Positions 8,653-16,907 of a stretch of 64,000 nucleotides of DNA are shown one piece after another (position 1 is the stretch's first letter; each line of letters starts with the position of its first letter). Origin of the DNA: Vibrio barjaei. Its GTDB lineage: Bacteria; Pseudomonadota; Gammaproteobacteria; Enterobacterales; Vibrionaceae. The DNA is taken from assembly GCF_001639065.2 (NCBI RefSeq), contig NZ_LQXO02000064.1, positions 1-64,000 on the forward strand, read 5' to 3'. Position numbers and translations under genes: made by a program. The notes below the pieces were generated by a model. That model was not told the origin of the DNA, made no database searches, and worked only from the letters and a program-made list of their open reading frames with translations.

Positions 8653-9260
8653 AAAGAACCTCCTTGCGATGAGAAATATTCCGCAACAGCTTCGATCTCT
8701 TCTTCACTGAGTGCTTTAGAAATAGTGACCATCGTCCCTAGCAAACCCGGAGGACGTTGGTCATTTTTCCAAGCGTTGAGTTGATTGATTAAGTAGTCTT
8801 TATTTTGCCCCATAAGCATAGGAAAACTTGGTGCAACACCCACCCCATTGGGCCCGTGGCAACTAACACAAGCTGGTACATTGCTATTCCATTTACCACT
8901 GTATGCTATTCGTTCACCCAATGGCATATCAGCAGGCCACTTATCACCTCGCCATTGCAAGGTTTCAGGAGTATCAACGGGAATGGAGGCATAGAAATCA
9001 GCAGCGAGTACCAGCTGATCATCTGCAACGTCGTGAACGATAGGCTCCATAAAGCTGCTAGTTCGATGGCCAGATTTAAACGCAAGGACTTGAGCCTCTA
9101 AGTAGGCTTTAGGCTGCCCTCGAAGGTTAGGGATAGTGTTTTCTCTACCAACACCATCAGAACCATGGCAGTCGATACACGCCTCCATGATGTTATTGGC
9201 GAGAGCAGTATGAGTAAGGCTTATAGCAGCTAGCCCAACGATAATCCTTTTGATATTCAT
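8649..9260 (-). CDS. tsdB: TsdB-like dihaem cytochrome c4-type protein
   Basis: Periplasmic cytochrome with two class I haem domains, each with one CXXCH: CIDCH at 28-32 and CVSCH at 131-135. A signal peptide covers about residues 1-21 (ending ALA). Cytochromes of this c4 type act as electron acceptors for TsdA in several bacteria and are encoded directly upstream of it, as here. The two genes overlap by 4 nt (ATGA), so the products are translationally coupled and probably interact. An AAAGGAA ribosome site precedes the ATG. Electrons would pass on to the terminal oxidase chain. Cytochrome c4 is the safer structural name; TsdB rests on context. Confidence 0.78.
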   Translation of the reverse strand: MNIKRIIVGLAAISLTHTALANNIMEACIDCHGSDGVGRENTIPNLRGQPKAYLEAQVLAFKSGHRTSSFMEPIVHDVADDQLVLAADFYASIPVDTPETLQWRGDKWPADMPLGERIAYSGKWNSNVPACVSCHGPNGVGVAPSFPMLMGQNKDYLINQLNAWKNDQRPPGLLGTMVTISKALSEEEIEAVAEYFSSQGGSL

Positions 9261-9344
9261 TGCTCATTCCTTTGTTGTTTTTAAGTAAAACTAGGATAAA
9301 GATTAGTGAATACAAGGAAATGAAGGTCTCAATTCGACCGACTG

Positions 9345-10286
9345 CTAGCCTAACCCTACATCTTCAATTCTTTTAGTAATCAATTTGCCACATTCTTGTT
9401 TCAACACTTTGCGCAACCATTGCTGGGACTCAGAAGTATCGCAGCGTGAATGCCAAATCAACGAATAATCAAATGGTGTGAACGCAAATGGCAATGGCTT
9501 AATCACTAAGTCATATCGCTCTGCCACCAAATACGCTAGATCGGCAGGAACGGTAATAATAAGAGGCATGGAATCAACAATCGCCAATGCGGCTTCAAGG
9601 TGATAAGCCCGTAACACCATTCTTCTTGGGTTCTGATTAACCAATGCAGCATCAAGTAATGATTTTACACCATCACTTATCGCAATCATGGCGTGCGGCG
9701 CATTAATATAGTCTTCGAGTAATAGTGGCTTTTCCGCAAGTGGGTGCTGTTTAGACACTAAACATGAAACCCCTACAGGACCTAATATATCTTGATGCAA
9801 AGGTGAGACAGAACCTGATGGTCTGCAGATAGCCATATCTACCTTATCGGTACTCAATTGCTTAAAGAGGCTTTCGTGTTGCAGTGGAGCAAACTCTAGC
9901 GAAATGTTAGGCGCCTGCTGATACACCATAGGTAAGGCATAAGGAAGTATGGTCTGCATAGCGTAGTCAGTGGTGGCGATAAGAAAACGCTCATTGCAGT
10001 AATATGGATTGAACTCACTCGGTGTTAGAAGTTGGCGGAATGATTCTAACGGCGCATCAATTTGTTTGCAGATTTCCAATGCTTTACTGGTAGGAATGAT
10101 TCGTTGCCCTTGACGGGTAAACAGTGGATCGCCCAATAAGTCTCTAAGCCGACCTAAAACACGACTGGTTGCCGACTGACTAAGGTTCAAGCGCACAGCA
10201 GTTTGACTAACACTACCTTCCTCGACCAACACTTTTAACGCAACCAACAGATTCAAGTCACGACGATAGATTTCTTCCAGTTCCAT
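9345..10286 (-). CDS. LysR-family transcriptional regulator
   Basis: LysR-type regulator with an N-terminal winged helix-turn-helix (about residues 7-65; SVSQTAVRLNLSQSATSRVLGRLRD... region) and a periplasmic-binding-like effector domain. I chose the ATG at 10286, 6 nt after AGGAA (313 aa); an in-frame GTG at 10292 would overlap the ribosome site. It is upstream of the tsdB-tsdA pair on the same strand with an 84-nt gap, so it may control that pair, but LysR regulators more often regulate divergent genes. The effector is unknown. A strong terminator at 10353-10380 isolates it from the gene before it. Confidence 0.85.
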   Translation of the reverse strand: MELEEIYRRDLNLLVALKVLVEEGSVSQTAVRLNLSQSATSRVLGRLRDLLGDPLFTRQGQRIIPTSKALEICKQIDAPLESFRQLLTPSEFNPYYCNERFLIATTDYAMQTILPYALPMVYQQAPNISLEFAPLQHESLFKQLSTDKVDMAICRPSGSVSPLHQDILGPVGVSCLVSKQHPLAEKPLLLEDYINAPHAMIAISDGVKSLLDAALVNQNPRRMVLRAYHLEAALAIVDSMPLIITVPADLAYLVAERYDLVIKPLPFAFTPFDYSLIWHSRCDTSESQQWLRKVLKQECGKLITKRIEDVGLG

Positions 10287-10352
10287 AAACACTTCCTAAC
10301 GGGTTCTTTTATAGTGTACACCGAGCCTGAATATCTTTACCTAGCGCCAGAT

Positions 10353-10380
10353 AAAAAAAATCCCGCCTTTGACAGCGGGG
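10353..10380 (-). terminator. Terminator of the small membrane protein gene at 10458-10643
   Basis: On the minus strand CCCCGC, an 8-nt loop and GCGGGA, followed by eight T residues. It lies about 80 nt downstream of the 61-aa gene and before the LysR gene. Confidence 0.85.
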
Positions 10381-10457
10381 AAGCCCAAGAAAATGGGGAT
10401 AGTGTCGGAATGTCGTATAGTGTTAGAAATCTAAATTAGCCAGATGTTTATAAAATG

Positions 10458-10643
10458 TTAACTTTCTTGTTCTTCTGAAACATCTTGCCAGCGTCTCATC
10501 TCAATCCAAATCCCTAGGATTGAAGCACTTAATCCAATTAAAGGAACAAAGCTTGGCTCTGCTGAAGTCTTTAATACCAAGGCACAGAACGCAATAAAGC
10601 AAAGCACTGAATAAATCGTCAATCTATCTAAAGCGGTTAACAT
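10458..10643 (-). CDS. Small two-helix membrane protein, unknown function
   Basis: I do not recognise this 61-aa protein. It has two hydrophobic segments (about residues 9-24, YSVLCFIAFCALVL, and about 30-47, SFVPLIGLSASILGIW) and a charged acidic tail (RRWQDVSEEQES). This suggests an inner-membrane hairpin. A strong GGGGAG ribosome site lies 6 nt before the ATG and a clear terminator follows, so it looks like a real single-gene unit. It is divergent from tusA across about 130 nt. No function is proposed. Confidence 0.68.
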   Translation of the reverse strand: MLTALDRLTIYSVLCFIAFCALVLKTSAEPSFVPLIGLSASILGIWIEMRRWQDVSEEQES

Positions 10644-10717
10644 AGCTACTCCCCTGCTTCTTTGTTACCAACTTGTTAAATAAAGTTAAAACAAAAAAAT
10701 CCATTTGCCAAGAGTTA

Positions 10718-10745
10718 TTGCATATTTTTTCTTCATAAGTAGAAT
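10718..10745 (+). promoter_or_regulatory. Predicted tusA promoter
   Basis: TTGCAT (10718-10723), a 16-nt spacer and TAGAAT (10740-10745), about 30 nt before tusA. Confidence 0.5.
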
Positions 10746-10776
10746 TTGAGCTGTTTTTTATAGATTAGAGCACACC

Positions 10777-11025
10777 ATGACAATCAATACAGACCTAGCA
10801 ACGCAAACATTAGAAGCAGAAGGCTTGCGCTGCCCAGAGCCAGTGATGATGGTCAGGAAGACAATTCGTAAAATGGAACAAGGGGAAGTGTTGTTAGTGA
10901 AAGCAGACGATCCTTCTACTACGAGAGACATCCCAAGCTTCTGTCGTTTTATGGATCACCAATTACTTGGATCACAAACGGAATCCATACCTTACCTTTA
11001 CTTAATCAAGAAAGGTCTGGCGTAA
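10777..11025 (+). CDS. tusA: Sulfur carrier protein TusA
   Basis: Small cytoplasmic sulfur carrier that accepts persulfide sulfur from IscS and relays it for tRNA 2-thiouridine formation and other sulfur-transfer reactions. The 82-aa protein has the CPxP signature GLRCPEP with the active cysteine at C19, the same position as in E. coli TusA. It has its own predicted promoter and terminator. The nearby tsdBA-like cytochromes also handle sulfur compounds, but they are on the other strand and no shared operon exists. Confidence 0.93.
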   Translation: MTINTDLATQTLEAEGLRCPEPVMMVRKTIRKMEQGEVLLVKADDPSTTRDIPSFCRFMDHQLLGSQTESIPYLYLIKKGLA

Positions 11026-11031
11026 AGAATC

Positions 11032-11059
11032 AAAAAAGGCTGCATCATGCAGCCTTTTT
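11032..11059. terminator. Bidirectional terminator between tusA and the 86-aa gene
   Basis: AAAAAAGGCTGC / GCAGCCTTTTT hairpin with a 4-nt loop, A-tract and T-tract on either side, between convergent genes. Confidence 0.9.
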
Positions 11060-11060
11060 A

Positions 11061-11321
11061 CTATTCATCATATTCAAGCGTTCGGACTTCCGATTGCAAC
11101 TGCTTAATCTGCTTTTGCATCGCACGTATTTCCTTGTGCATGGGAATAAGATGTTGCACCCTAATCCACGACTCTACAGAGAGCCCAGCCATCACAATGG
11201 CACCGACTACCATAGGTGTCCACATGTCGGTGAGCACCATTCCAAGAACCGTTAAAACAAAACCGAACGTAAATAAAGAACTCTGACTTTTTGCGGTCAT
11301 TCCTGTGTAACGTGTAAGCAT
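11061..11321 (-). CDS. Small membrane protein with C-terminal coiled coil, unknown function
   Basis: Unrecognised 86-aa protein. Two hydrophobic stretches (about residues 16-31, LFTFGFVLTVLGMVL, and 35-50, PMVVGAIVMAGLSVES) are followed by a charged, heptad-like tail (MHKEIRAMQKQIKQLQSEV) that should form a short coiled coil in the cytoplasm. A GAGAGGG ribosome site lies before the ATG, and a terminator follows directly. An inverted repeat at 11370-11389 sits 50-70 nt upstream and may be its operator. The gene looks real; the role is unknown. Confidence 0.7.
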   Translation of the reverse strand: MLTRYTGMTAKSQSSLFTFGFVLTVLGMVLTDMWTPMVVGAIVMAGLSVESWIRVQHLIPMHKEIRAMQKQIKQLQSEVRTLEYDE

Positions 11322-11369
11322 AGTATTGCCCTCTCGCTAGGATCCACATAATTAAAGTAGCATGACAAT

Positions 11370-11389
11370 TGTGACACTAATATGTCACA
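11370..11389. promoter_or_regulatory. Inverted repeat, possible operator of the 86-aa gene
   Basis: TGTGACA-N6-TGTCACA, a perfect 7-bp inverted repeat with a 6-nt centre, upstream of the leftward gene at 11061-11321. The spacing does not fit CRP (which needs TGTGA-N6-TCACA). The cognate regulator is unknown. Confidence 0.4.
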
Positions 11390-11462
11390 CATCACGAAAC
11401 TCACTAGATTCGAGCCAGAGTTTGATCTTAAATAAATTACCGTTAGCTAGTTGATATTGTTA

Positions 11463-12017
11463 TTAAAAAACTGCCGCACCAATTGCTAATAATACAAACA
11501 GAATAGCGGTCACTCGGCGAATCCAATCTAATGGCAATTTATCCGCCGACAACTTACCTATCAGTACCACCGGAACATTCGCCAACAACATACCAATGGT
11601 AGTTCCTAGGACCACCAGCATTAAGGCATCGGCATACTGCGCCCCTAATATCGATGTCGCAATTTGAGTTTTGTCACCAATCTCTGCGATAAAAAACGCT
11701 ATGAAACTGGCCACAAACGGGCCTTTGTTGGAAATGCTTTCCTCTTCATCCAGTTTATCGGGAATCAGTACCCACCCAGCCATGGCTACGAAACTTACGA
11801 CAACAACCCACTTCAGAACTTGAGGCGAAAGGTAATCGGCGACGACAACTCCTAACCAAGCAGCAAGTGCATGGTTGGCTATCGTTGCCAGAAAAATGGC
11901 TGCAATAATGGGAATAGGTTTACGGTAACGACTGGCTAACAACAATGAGAGAAGTTGGGTTTTATCCCCAATCTCAGCTAAGGCGACAGTAGTAATTGAA
12001 ATAGCTAAAACGCTCAC
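11463..12017 (-). CDS. mneA: Manganese exporter MneA (UPF0016/GDT1 family)
   Basis: Inner-membrane Mn2+ exporter of the UPF0016/GDT1 (TMEM165) family; the V. cholerae homologue MneA exports manganese. The 184-aa protein has six hydrophobic segments in two repeats, each with the family metal-binding motif: AEIGDKTQLL at about 14-23 and AEIGDKTQIA at about 113-122. Translation starts at GTG with only a weak AGAG ribosome site. The 5' leader holds a yybP-ykoY riboswitch, so expression should rise with Mn2+. It is divergent from glyQ. Both the motif pair and the riboswitch support the function. Confidence 0.92.
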   Translation of the reverse strand: MSVLAISITTVALAEIGDKTQLLSLLLASRYRKPIPIIAAIFLATIANHALAAWLGVVVADYLSPQVLKWVVVVSFVAMAGWVLIPDKLDEEESISNKGPFVASFIAFFIAEIGDKTQIATSILGAQYADALMLVVLGTTIGMLLANVPVVLIGKLSADKLPLDWIRRVTAILFVLLAIGAAVF

Positions 12018-12052
12018 GACATGCTCTAAGGGGCAGGGATTATAGTTTTAAA

Positions 12053-12102
12053 CCTATAGATAAACCTCGCGCCCCACCCCGGTTCACGATGTTTATCTAA
12101 GG
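12053..12102 (-). promoter_or_regulatory. Expression-platform hairpin of the Mn riboswitch
   Basis: On the minus strand CCTTAGATAAAC (12091-12102) can pair with GTTTATCTATAGG (12053-12065), giving a stem of about 12 bp around a G-rich loop. Its 5' arm includes the 3' strand of the aptamer's closing helix (ACCTTAGAT), so the two structures exclude each other. Metal binding should favour the aptamer helix over this hairpin. The exact switching mode (translation or termination) is not clear from sequence. Confidence 0.6.
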
Positions 12103-12215
12103 TCTTGCTAAACTTGTTGGCACAAGTCTCGAACGCCATGGTGATTTTGCACCAATTATGTTGACGAACGAATTCTGACTCTTGTTAGAGCCCGAATAAG
12201 CTACTCCCCAAAGAT
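12095..12215 (-). ncRNA. yybP-ykoY manganese riboswitch aptamer
   Basis: The minus strand holds the two signature blocks of the yybP-ykoY Mn2+ riboswitch: GGGGAGTAGC (12200-12209) and GTTTAGCAAGACCTT (about 12098-12113). Between them is a CGTCAACAT segment and a small ACTTGT/ACAAGT hairpin. The 5' ATCTTTGG and 3' ACCTTAGAT strands can form the closing helix. It precedes mneA, a manganese exporter, which fits a metal-induced switch. The transcript start predicted from the upstream promoter falls at the 5' end of the aptamer. Confidence 0.93.
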
Positions 12216-12221
12216 GGCGGT

Positions 12222-12250
12222 ATTGTAATCACACTAACCATCAAATTCAA
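12222..12250 (-). promoter_or_regulatory. Predicted mneA promoter
   Basis: On the minus strand TTGAAT (12245-12250), a 17-nt spacer and TACAAT (12222-12227). Transcription would start near 12215, directly before the riboswitch. Confidence 0.7.
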
Positions 12251-12420
12251 CAATAACACTTTCCCATAAGCCGCAGTTAAGCGAGAAAAGCAAAAAACTG
12301 ACCTTTTTTCGCATAATGACGATTAATTAACCACTTTTACCCCTACTCCCCCAAGGAATTACTGGGTATACTTGATCGTTATTTTTACCTTTTTCAGATA
12401 AAGAATCGCGCGAATTGACT

Positions 12421-13329
12421 ATGCAAAAATACGATATCAAAACCTTCCAGGGAATGATCCTCGCGCTGCAGGATTATTGGGCACAAAATGGCTGTACCAT
12501 TGTACAACCTCTAGATATGGAAGTAGGTGCGGGCACCTCTCACCCAATGACATGTTTGCGCGCACTTGGCCCTGAGCCAATGTCGACAGCTTATGTCCAA
12601 CCATCTCGTCGTCCGACTGACGGCCGCTATGGTGAAAACCCGAACCGACTACAGCACTACTATCAATTTCAGGTAGCGCTAAAGCCATCTCCAGACAACA
12701 TTCAGGAGTTATATCTAGGCTCACTAGAAGTACTTGGTATCGACCCATTAGTGCATGACATTCGCTTCGTAGAAGACAACTGGGAAAACCCAACACTTGG
12801 TGCTTGGGGTCTTGGTTGGGAAGTATGGCTAAACGGTATGGAAGTCACTCAGTTTACTTACTTCCAGCAAGTGGGTGGTCTTGAGTGTAAGCCAGTAACC
12901 GGCGAGATCACTTATGGTATCGAGCGTCTTGCTATGTATATCCAAGAAGTTGACTCTGTTTACGATCTAGTTTGGAACACAGCGCCAGACGGAAGCAAAG
13001 TGACTTATGGTGATATCTTCCACCAAAACGAAGTTGAGCAATCCACATACAACTTTGAGCATGCTGACGTTGACTTCCTATTTTCATATTTCGATCAATG
13101 TGAGAAAGAAACTAAAGAGCTACTCGAACTAGAGAAACCTCTTCCTCTTCCGGCTTACGAGCGCATTCTGAAAGCCGCCCACGCGTTCAACTTGCTTGAT
13201 GCTCGCAAAGCTATCTCTGTAACAGAGCGCCAACGTTACATTCTTCGCATCCGCAACCTGACTAAGTCAGTAGCAGAAGCATACTACGCATCACGTGAAG
13301 CACTTGGCTTCCCTATGTGTAAGAAATAA
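12421..13329 (+). CDS. glyQ: Glycyl-tRNA synthetase alpha subunit
   Basis: Catalytic alpha subunit of the bacterial alpha2beta2 glycyl-tRNA synthetase, which charges tRNA-Gly. The 302-aa protein is almost the E. coli length and starts with the family sequence MQKYDIKTFQGMI. Class II motifs are visible, including the ATP-binding region RRPTDGRYGENPNR near residues 61-74 and TYGIERLAMY near 160. I chose the ATG at 12421 over the TTG at 12415 on homology. Neither has a clear ribosome site. glyS follows after 18 nt. Confidence 0.96.
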   Translation: MQKYDIKTFQGMILALQDYWAQNGCTIVQPLDMEVGAGTSHPMTCLRALGPEPMSTAYVQPSRRPTDGRYGENPNRLQHYYQFQVALKPSPDNIQELYLGSLEVLGIDPLVHDIRFVEDNWENPTLGAWGLGWEVWLNGMEVTQFTYFQQVGGLECKPVTGEITYGIERLAMYIQEVDSVYDLVWNTAPDGSKVTYGDIFHQNEVEQSTYNFEHADVDFLFSYFDQCEKETKELLELEKPLPLPAYERILKAAHAFNLLDARKAISVTERQRYILRIRNLTKSVAEAYYASREALGFPMCKK

Positions 13330-13347
13330 GGCGAGGAGACAGTAATC

Positions 13348-15414
13348 ATGGCAAAAGAATTTCTAATTGAACTAGGTACTGAAGAGCTACCACCAACACA
13401 ACTTCGCACTCTTGCTGAAGCATTTGCAGCAAACTTCGAGTCTGAACTTAAAGATGCAGACCTAGCACACGAAGGTGTGAAGTGGTATGCCGCACCTCGT
13501 CGCTTAGCACTTAAGGTTTCAGCGCTGGCTGAAGGTCAAGCTGACAAAGTGGTTGAAAAGCGCGGGCCAGCAGTATCGGTAGCATTTGATGCTGATGGCA
13601 ATGCAACTAAAGCAGCACAAGGCTGGGCTCGTGGTAACGGTATTACTGTTGACCAAGCAGAGCGTCTAGTGACTGACAAAGGTGAATGGCTGCTATTCAA
13701 ACAAGAGGTGAAAGGTCAGGCAACGTCTGAGATCATCGTTGAAATTGCAGCGAAAGCACTCGCTAATCTACCTATCGCTAAGCCAATGCGTTGGGGTGAT
13801 AAAACCACTCAATTTATCCGCCCAGTTAAAACACTGACGATGCTAATGGGTTCTGACCTTATTGAAGGCGAAATCCTAGGCGTAGCGTCTGATCGTACTA
13901 TCCGTGGTCACCGCTTTATGGGTGAGCAAGAATTCACTATCGAATCAGCAGAGCAATACCCAGCGATCCTCGAAGAACGCGGCAAAGTGATGGCTGACTA
14001 TGACGCACGTAAAGCCATCATTCTAGCGGACTCTCAAAAAGCAGCGGCAGCGGTTGGCGGTGTAGCGGATCTCGAAGATGACTTAGTCGAAGAAGTGACG
14101 TCTCTGGTTGAATGGCCAGTAGTACTCACTGCGAAGTTTGAAGAAGAATTCCTAAAAGTACCTTCTGAAGCGTTGGTTTACACCATGAAGGGTGACCAAA
14201 AATACTTCCCGGTTTATGACGAGAACAAGAAGCTACTACCAAACTTCATTTTCGTTTCTAACATCGAATCGAAAGAGCCTCGCTACGTTATCGAAGGTAA
14301 CGAGAAGGTTGTACGTCCTCGTCTAGCCGATGCCGAGTTCTTCTTTAATACAGATCGCAAGCGCCCGCTTATCGACCGTCTACCTGAACTAGAGCAAGCT
14401 ATCTTCCAGAAGCAGCTTGGCACTATCAAAGACAAGACGGATCGCATCACTGAGCTTGCTGGCTACATCGCTGAGCAAATCGATGCTGATGTTGAAAAGT
14501 CTAAGCGTGCAGGTCTACTGGCTAAATGTGACCTAATGACATCTATGGTATTCGAGTTTACCGATACTCAAGGTGTGATGGGTATGCATTATGCCACGCA
14601 CGACGGTGAAGATGAGCAAGTAGCACTAGCACTATACGAGCAATACATGCCTCGTTTTGCAGGCGATAACCTACCAAGCACTGGTATCTCATCCGCTGTC
14701 GCGATGGCAGACAAGCTAGATACTATTGTTGGTATCTTCGGTATTGGTCAAGCACCTAAGGGCTCTGACCCATTTGCACTTCGTCGTGCATCGCTAGGTG
14801 TGTTGCGTATCATCGTAGAAAACGGCTACAGCTTAGACCTTACAGACCTTATAGCAAAAGCGAAGTCACTATTTGGCGACAAGCTAACCAATGCAAATGT
14901 TGAAGAAGACGTACTTGAGTTTATGCTTGGTCGTTTCAATGCATGGTACAAAGACGAAGGCTTCAGCGTAGACATCATCCAGGCGGTGTTAGCACGTCGT
15001 CCAACTAAACCTGCAGACTTTGACCAGCGTGTGAAAGCAGTATCTCACTTCCGCGAACTGGAAGCGGCGGAATCACTTGCTGCAGCAAACAAGCGTGTCG
15101 GCAATATCCTAGCGAAGTTTGATGGCGAACTCGCAGCCGATATCGACCTTGCACTTCTACAAGAAGATGCAGAAAAAGTACTGGCAGAAAACGTAGAAGT
15201 CATGACAGAAGCACTAGAGCCTGCTTTCGCTACAGGTAACTACCAAGAAGCGCTAAGCAAACTGGCAGATCTTCGTGAACCGGTTGATGCTTTCTTCGAC
15301 AACGTAATGGTGATGGCAGACGATGAGGCGCTAAAGAAAAACCGCCTAACACTACTGAACAACCTACGTAACCTATTCTTGCAAATTGCCGATATCTCAC
15401 TGATTCAAAAGTAA
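13348..15414 (+). CDS. glyS: Glycyl-tRNA synthetase beta subunit
   Basis: Beta subunit of tetrameric glycyl-tRNA synthetase, needed for tRNA binding and full activity. The 688-aa protein matches the family length (E. coli 689). It opens with the typical FLIELGTEELPP and has an HD-domain-like segment (KCDLMTSMVFEFTDTQGVMG) and a C-terminal tRNA-binding region. A GGCGAGGAG ribosome site precedes the ATG. It is the second gene of glyQS, and the operon ends at the 15432-15465 hairpin. Confidence 0.96.
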   Translation: MAKEFLIELGTEELPPTQLRTLAEAFAANFESELKDADLAHEGVKWYAAPRRLALKVSALAEGQADKVVEKRGPAVSVAFDADGNATKAAQGWARGNGITVDQAERLVTDKGEWLLFKQEVKGQATSEIIVEIAAKALANLPIAKPMRWGDKTTQFIRPVKTLTMLMGSDLIEGEILGVASDRTIRGHRFMGEQEFTIESAEQYPAILEERGKVMADYDARKAIILADSQKAAAAVGGVADLEDDLVEEVTSLVEWPVVLTAKFEEEFLKVPSEALVYTMKGDQKYFPVYDENKKLLPNFIFVSNIESKEPRYVIEGNEKVVRPRLADAEFFFNTDRKRPLIDRLPELEQAIFQKQLGTIKDKTDRITELAGYIAEQIDADVEKSKRAGLLAKCDLMTSMVFEFTDTQGVMGMHYATHDGEDEQVALALYEQYMPRFAGDNLPSTGISSAVAMADKLDTIVGIFGIGQAPKGSDPFALRRASLGVLRIIVENGYSLDLTDLIAKAKSLFGDKLTNANVEEDVLEFMLGRFNAWYKDEGFSVDIIQAVLARRPTKPADFDQRVKAVSHFRELEAAESLAAANKRVGNILAKFDGELAADIDLALLQEDAEKVLAENVEVMTEALEPAFATGNYQEALSKLADLREPVDAFFDNVMVMADDEALKKNRLTLLNNLRNLFLQIADISLIQK

Positions 15415-15431
15415 TTTTCTAGAAAAACAGC

Positions 15432-15465
15432 AAAAGCCCAGTTACCTAACTGGGCTTTTTTTTAT
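15432..15465 (+). terminator. Terminator of glyQS
   Basis: AAAAGCCCAGTT / AACTGGGCTTTT hairpin with a short loop and a T8 tract. Confidence 0.92.
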
Positions 15466-15589
15466 TCCCACCACAAATAGTGCTTTGCCTCACAGTTTCA
15501 TTAATGTATGTTCAAACATTAATCTTGCCACCAGCAGGATAAAAAACCGAAAAAATATAACAAGTGAACACAATGAACTAGGTACAGCA

Positions 15590-16840
15590 ATGCAATTTTC
15601 TAAGTTTGGTGAAAAATTTAATCGTTACTCAGGTATTACCCAATTAATGGATGATCTTAATGATGGCCTCCGCACTCCAGGTGCCATTATGCTCGGAGGT
15701 GGCAACCCAGCCGCTATCCCAGCAATGCTCGAGTACTTTCACCAAGCCAGTGCCGATATGCTCGCCAATGGCGACCTCGTCGCAGCTATGGCTAACTACG
15801 ATGGTCCACAAGGTAAAGATGCCTTTGTTAAAGCGCTTGCTAAGCTGCTTCGTGAAACCTATGGCTGGGCAATAACAGAAAAGAACATCAGCCTAACCAA
15901 TGGTAGTCAAAGCGGCTTTTTCTATTTGTTCAACTTGCTTGCAGGTAAACAATCCGATGGCTCGCACAAGAAAATTCTATTGCCTATTGCTCCAGAGTAT
16001 ATTGGCTATGGTGACGCGGGCATTGACGAAGATATCTTCGTCTCTTATCACCCAGAGATTGAATTACTCGACGGTGGCTTATTCAAATACCATGTGGATT
16101 TTGAACACCTGAAAATCGATGATTCGGTTGCAGCTATCTGTGCCTCGCGTCCAACCAACCCGACGGGTAACGTGCTGACTGACGAAGAGATCCACAAGCT
16201 CGATAAACTGGCTCGTGCTAACAATATCCCACTGATTATTGATAATGCTTATGGTCTGCCATTCCCAAACATCATTTTTGAAGATGTAGAACCATTTTGG
16301 AATGAAAACACCATCCTATGTATGAGCTTATCCAAACTTGGGTTACCTGGCTTGCGCTGCGGCATTGTTATTGCGAGTGAAGAAGTCACGCAAGCGATGA
16401 CCAATATGAATGGCATCATTAGTCTTGCTCCTGGGAGCTTTGGTCCTGCGCTTGCCAATCATATGATTGAAAAAGGAGATCTGCTGGATTTAAGTTCGAA
16501 TGTCATTAAGCCCTTCTATCAACAGAAATCACTGCGTGCGGTAGAGCTACTGCAATCAGCCATAACCGACCCACGTTTTAGAATTCACAAACCAGAGGGT
16601 GCAATTTTCTTATGGCTTTGGTTTGATGAATTACCGATTACTACCATGGAGCTGTACCAACGACTGAAAGACCGTGGTGTATTAATTGTTCCTGGTGAAT
16701 ACTTCTTTATTGGCCAAGAAGACGAATGGGATCACGCTCATCAGTGCTTACGCATGAACTACGTACAAGACGATGACAAGATGCAGCAAGGCATCGCTAT
16801 CATTGCGGAAGAGGTAGCAAGAGCCTACTCAGAAGCCTAA
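15590..16840 (+). CDS. avtA: Valine-pyruvate aminotransferase AvtA
   Basis: PLP-dependent class I aminotransferase that moves the amino group between valine and pyruvate (alanine synthesis and valine turnover). With the ATG at 15590 the protein is 416 aa and begins with the AvtA-typical MQFSKFGEKFNRYSGI. The PLP lysine lies in SLSKLGLPGLRCG near residue 248, and the substrate-binding NPTGN near 190. The reading frame is open upstream to 15485, but that extension has no homology or ribosome site. Monocistronic. Confidence 0.93.
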   Translation: MQFSKFGEKFNRYSGITQLMDDLNDGLRTPGAIMLGGGNPAAIPAMLEYFHQASADMLANGDLVAAMANYDGPQGKDAFVKALAKLLRETYGWAITEKNISLTNGSQSGFFYLFNLLAGKQSDGSHKKILLPIAPEYIGYGDAGIDEDIFVSYHPEIELLDGGLFKYHVDFEHLKIDDSVAAICASRPTNPTGNVLTDEEIHKLDKLARANNIPLIIDNAYGLPFPNIIFEDVEPFWNENTILCMSLSKLGLPGLRCGIVIASEEVTQAMTNMNGIISLAPGSFGPALANHMIEKGDLLDLSSNVIKPFYQQKSLRAVELLQSAITDPRFRIHKPEGAIFLWLWFDELPITTMELYQRLKDRGVLIVPGEYFFIGQEDEWDHAHQCLRMNYVQDDDKMQQGIAIIAEEVARAYSEA

Positions 16841-16844
16841 CACT

Positions 16845-16872
16845 AAAAAGAGCGCCTTATGGCGCTCTTTCA
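16845..16872. terminator. Bidirectional terminator between avtA and ibpA
   Basis: AAAGAGCGCC / GGCGCTCTTT with a 4-nt loop; followed by a T-rich stretch on both strands, between convergent genes. Confidence 0.85.
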
Positions 16873-16907
16873 CTCTTTATTTCCGAGAATTATTTCAAGG
16901 CTGATGA

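Noticed and set aside
11370..11389. CRP site or matS site at the TGTGACA dyad
   Set aside because: CRP needs a 6-nt gap between TGTGA and TCACA, and here the gap is 10. matS is a 13-bp GTGAC-N3-GTCAC, which also does not fit.
15485..15589. N-terminal extension of AvtA
   Set aside because: No homology, no ribosome site, and it begins at the edge of the glyQS terminator region.
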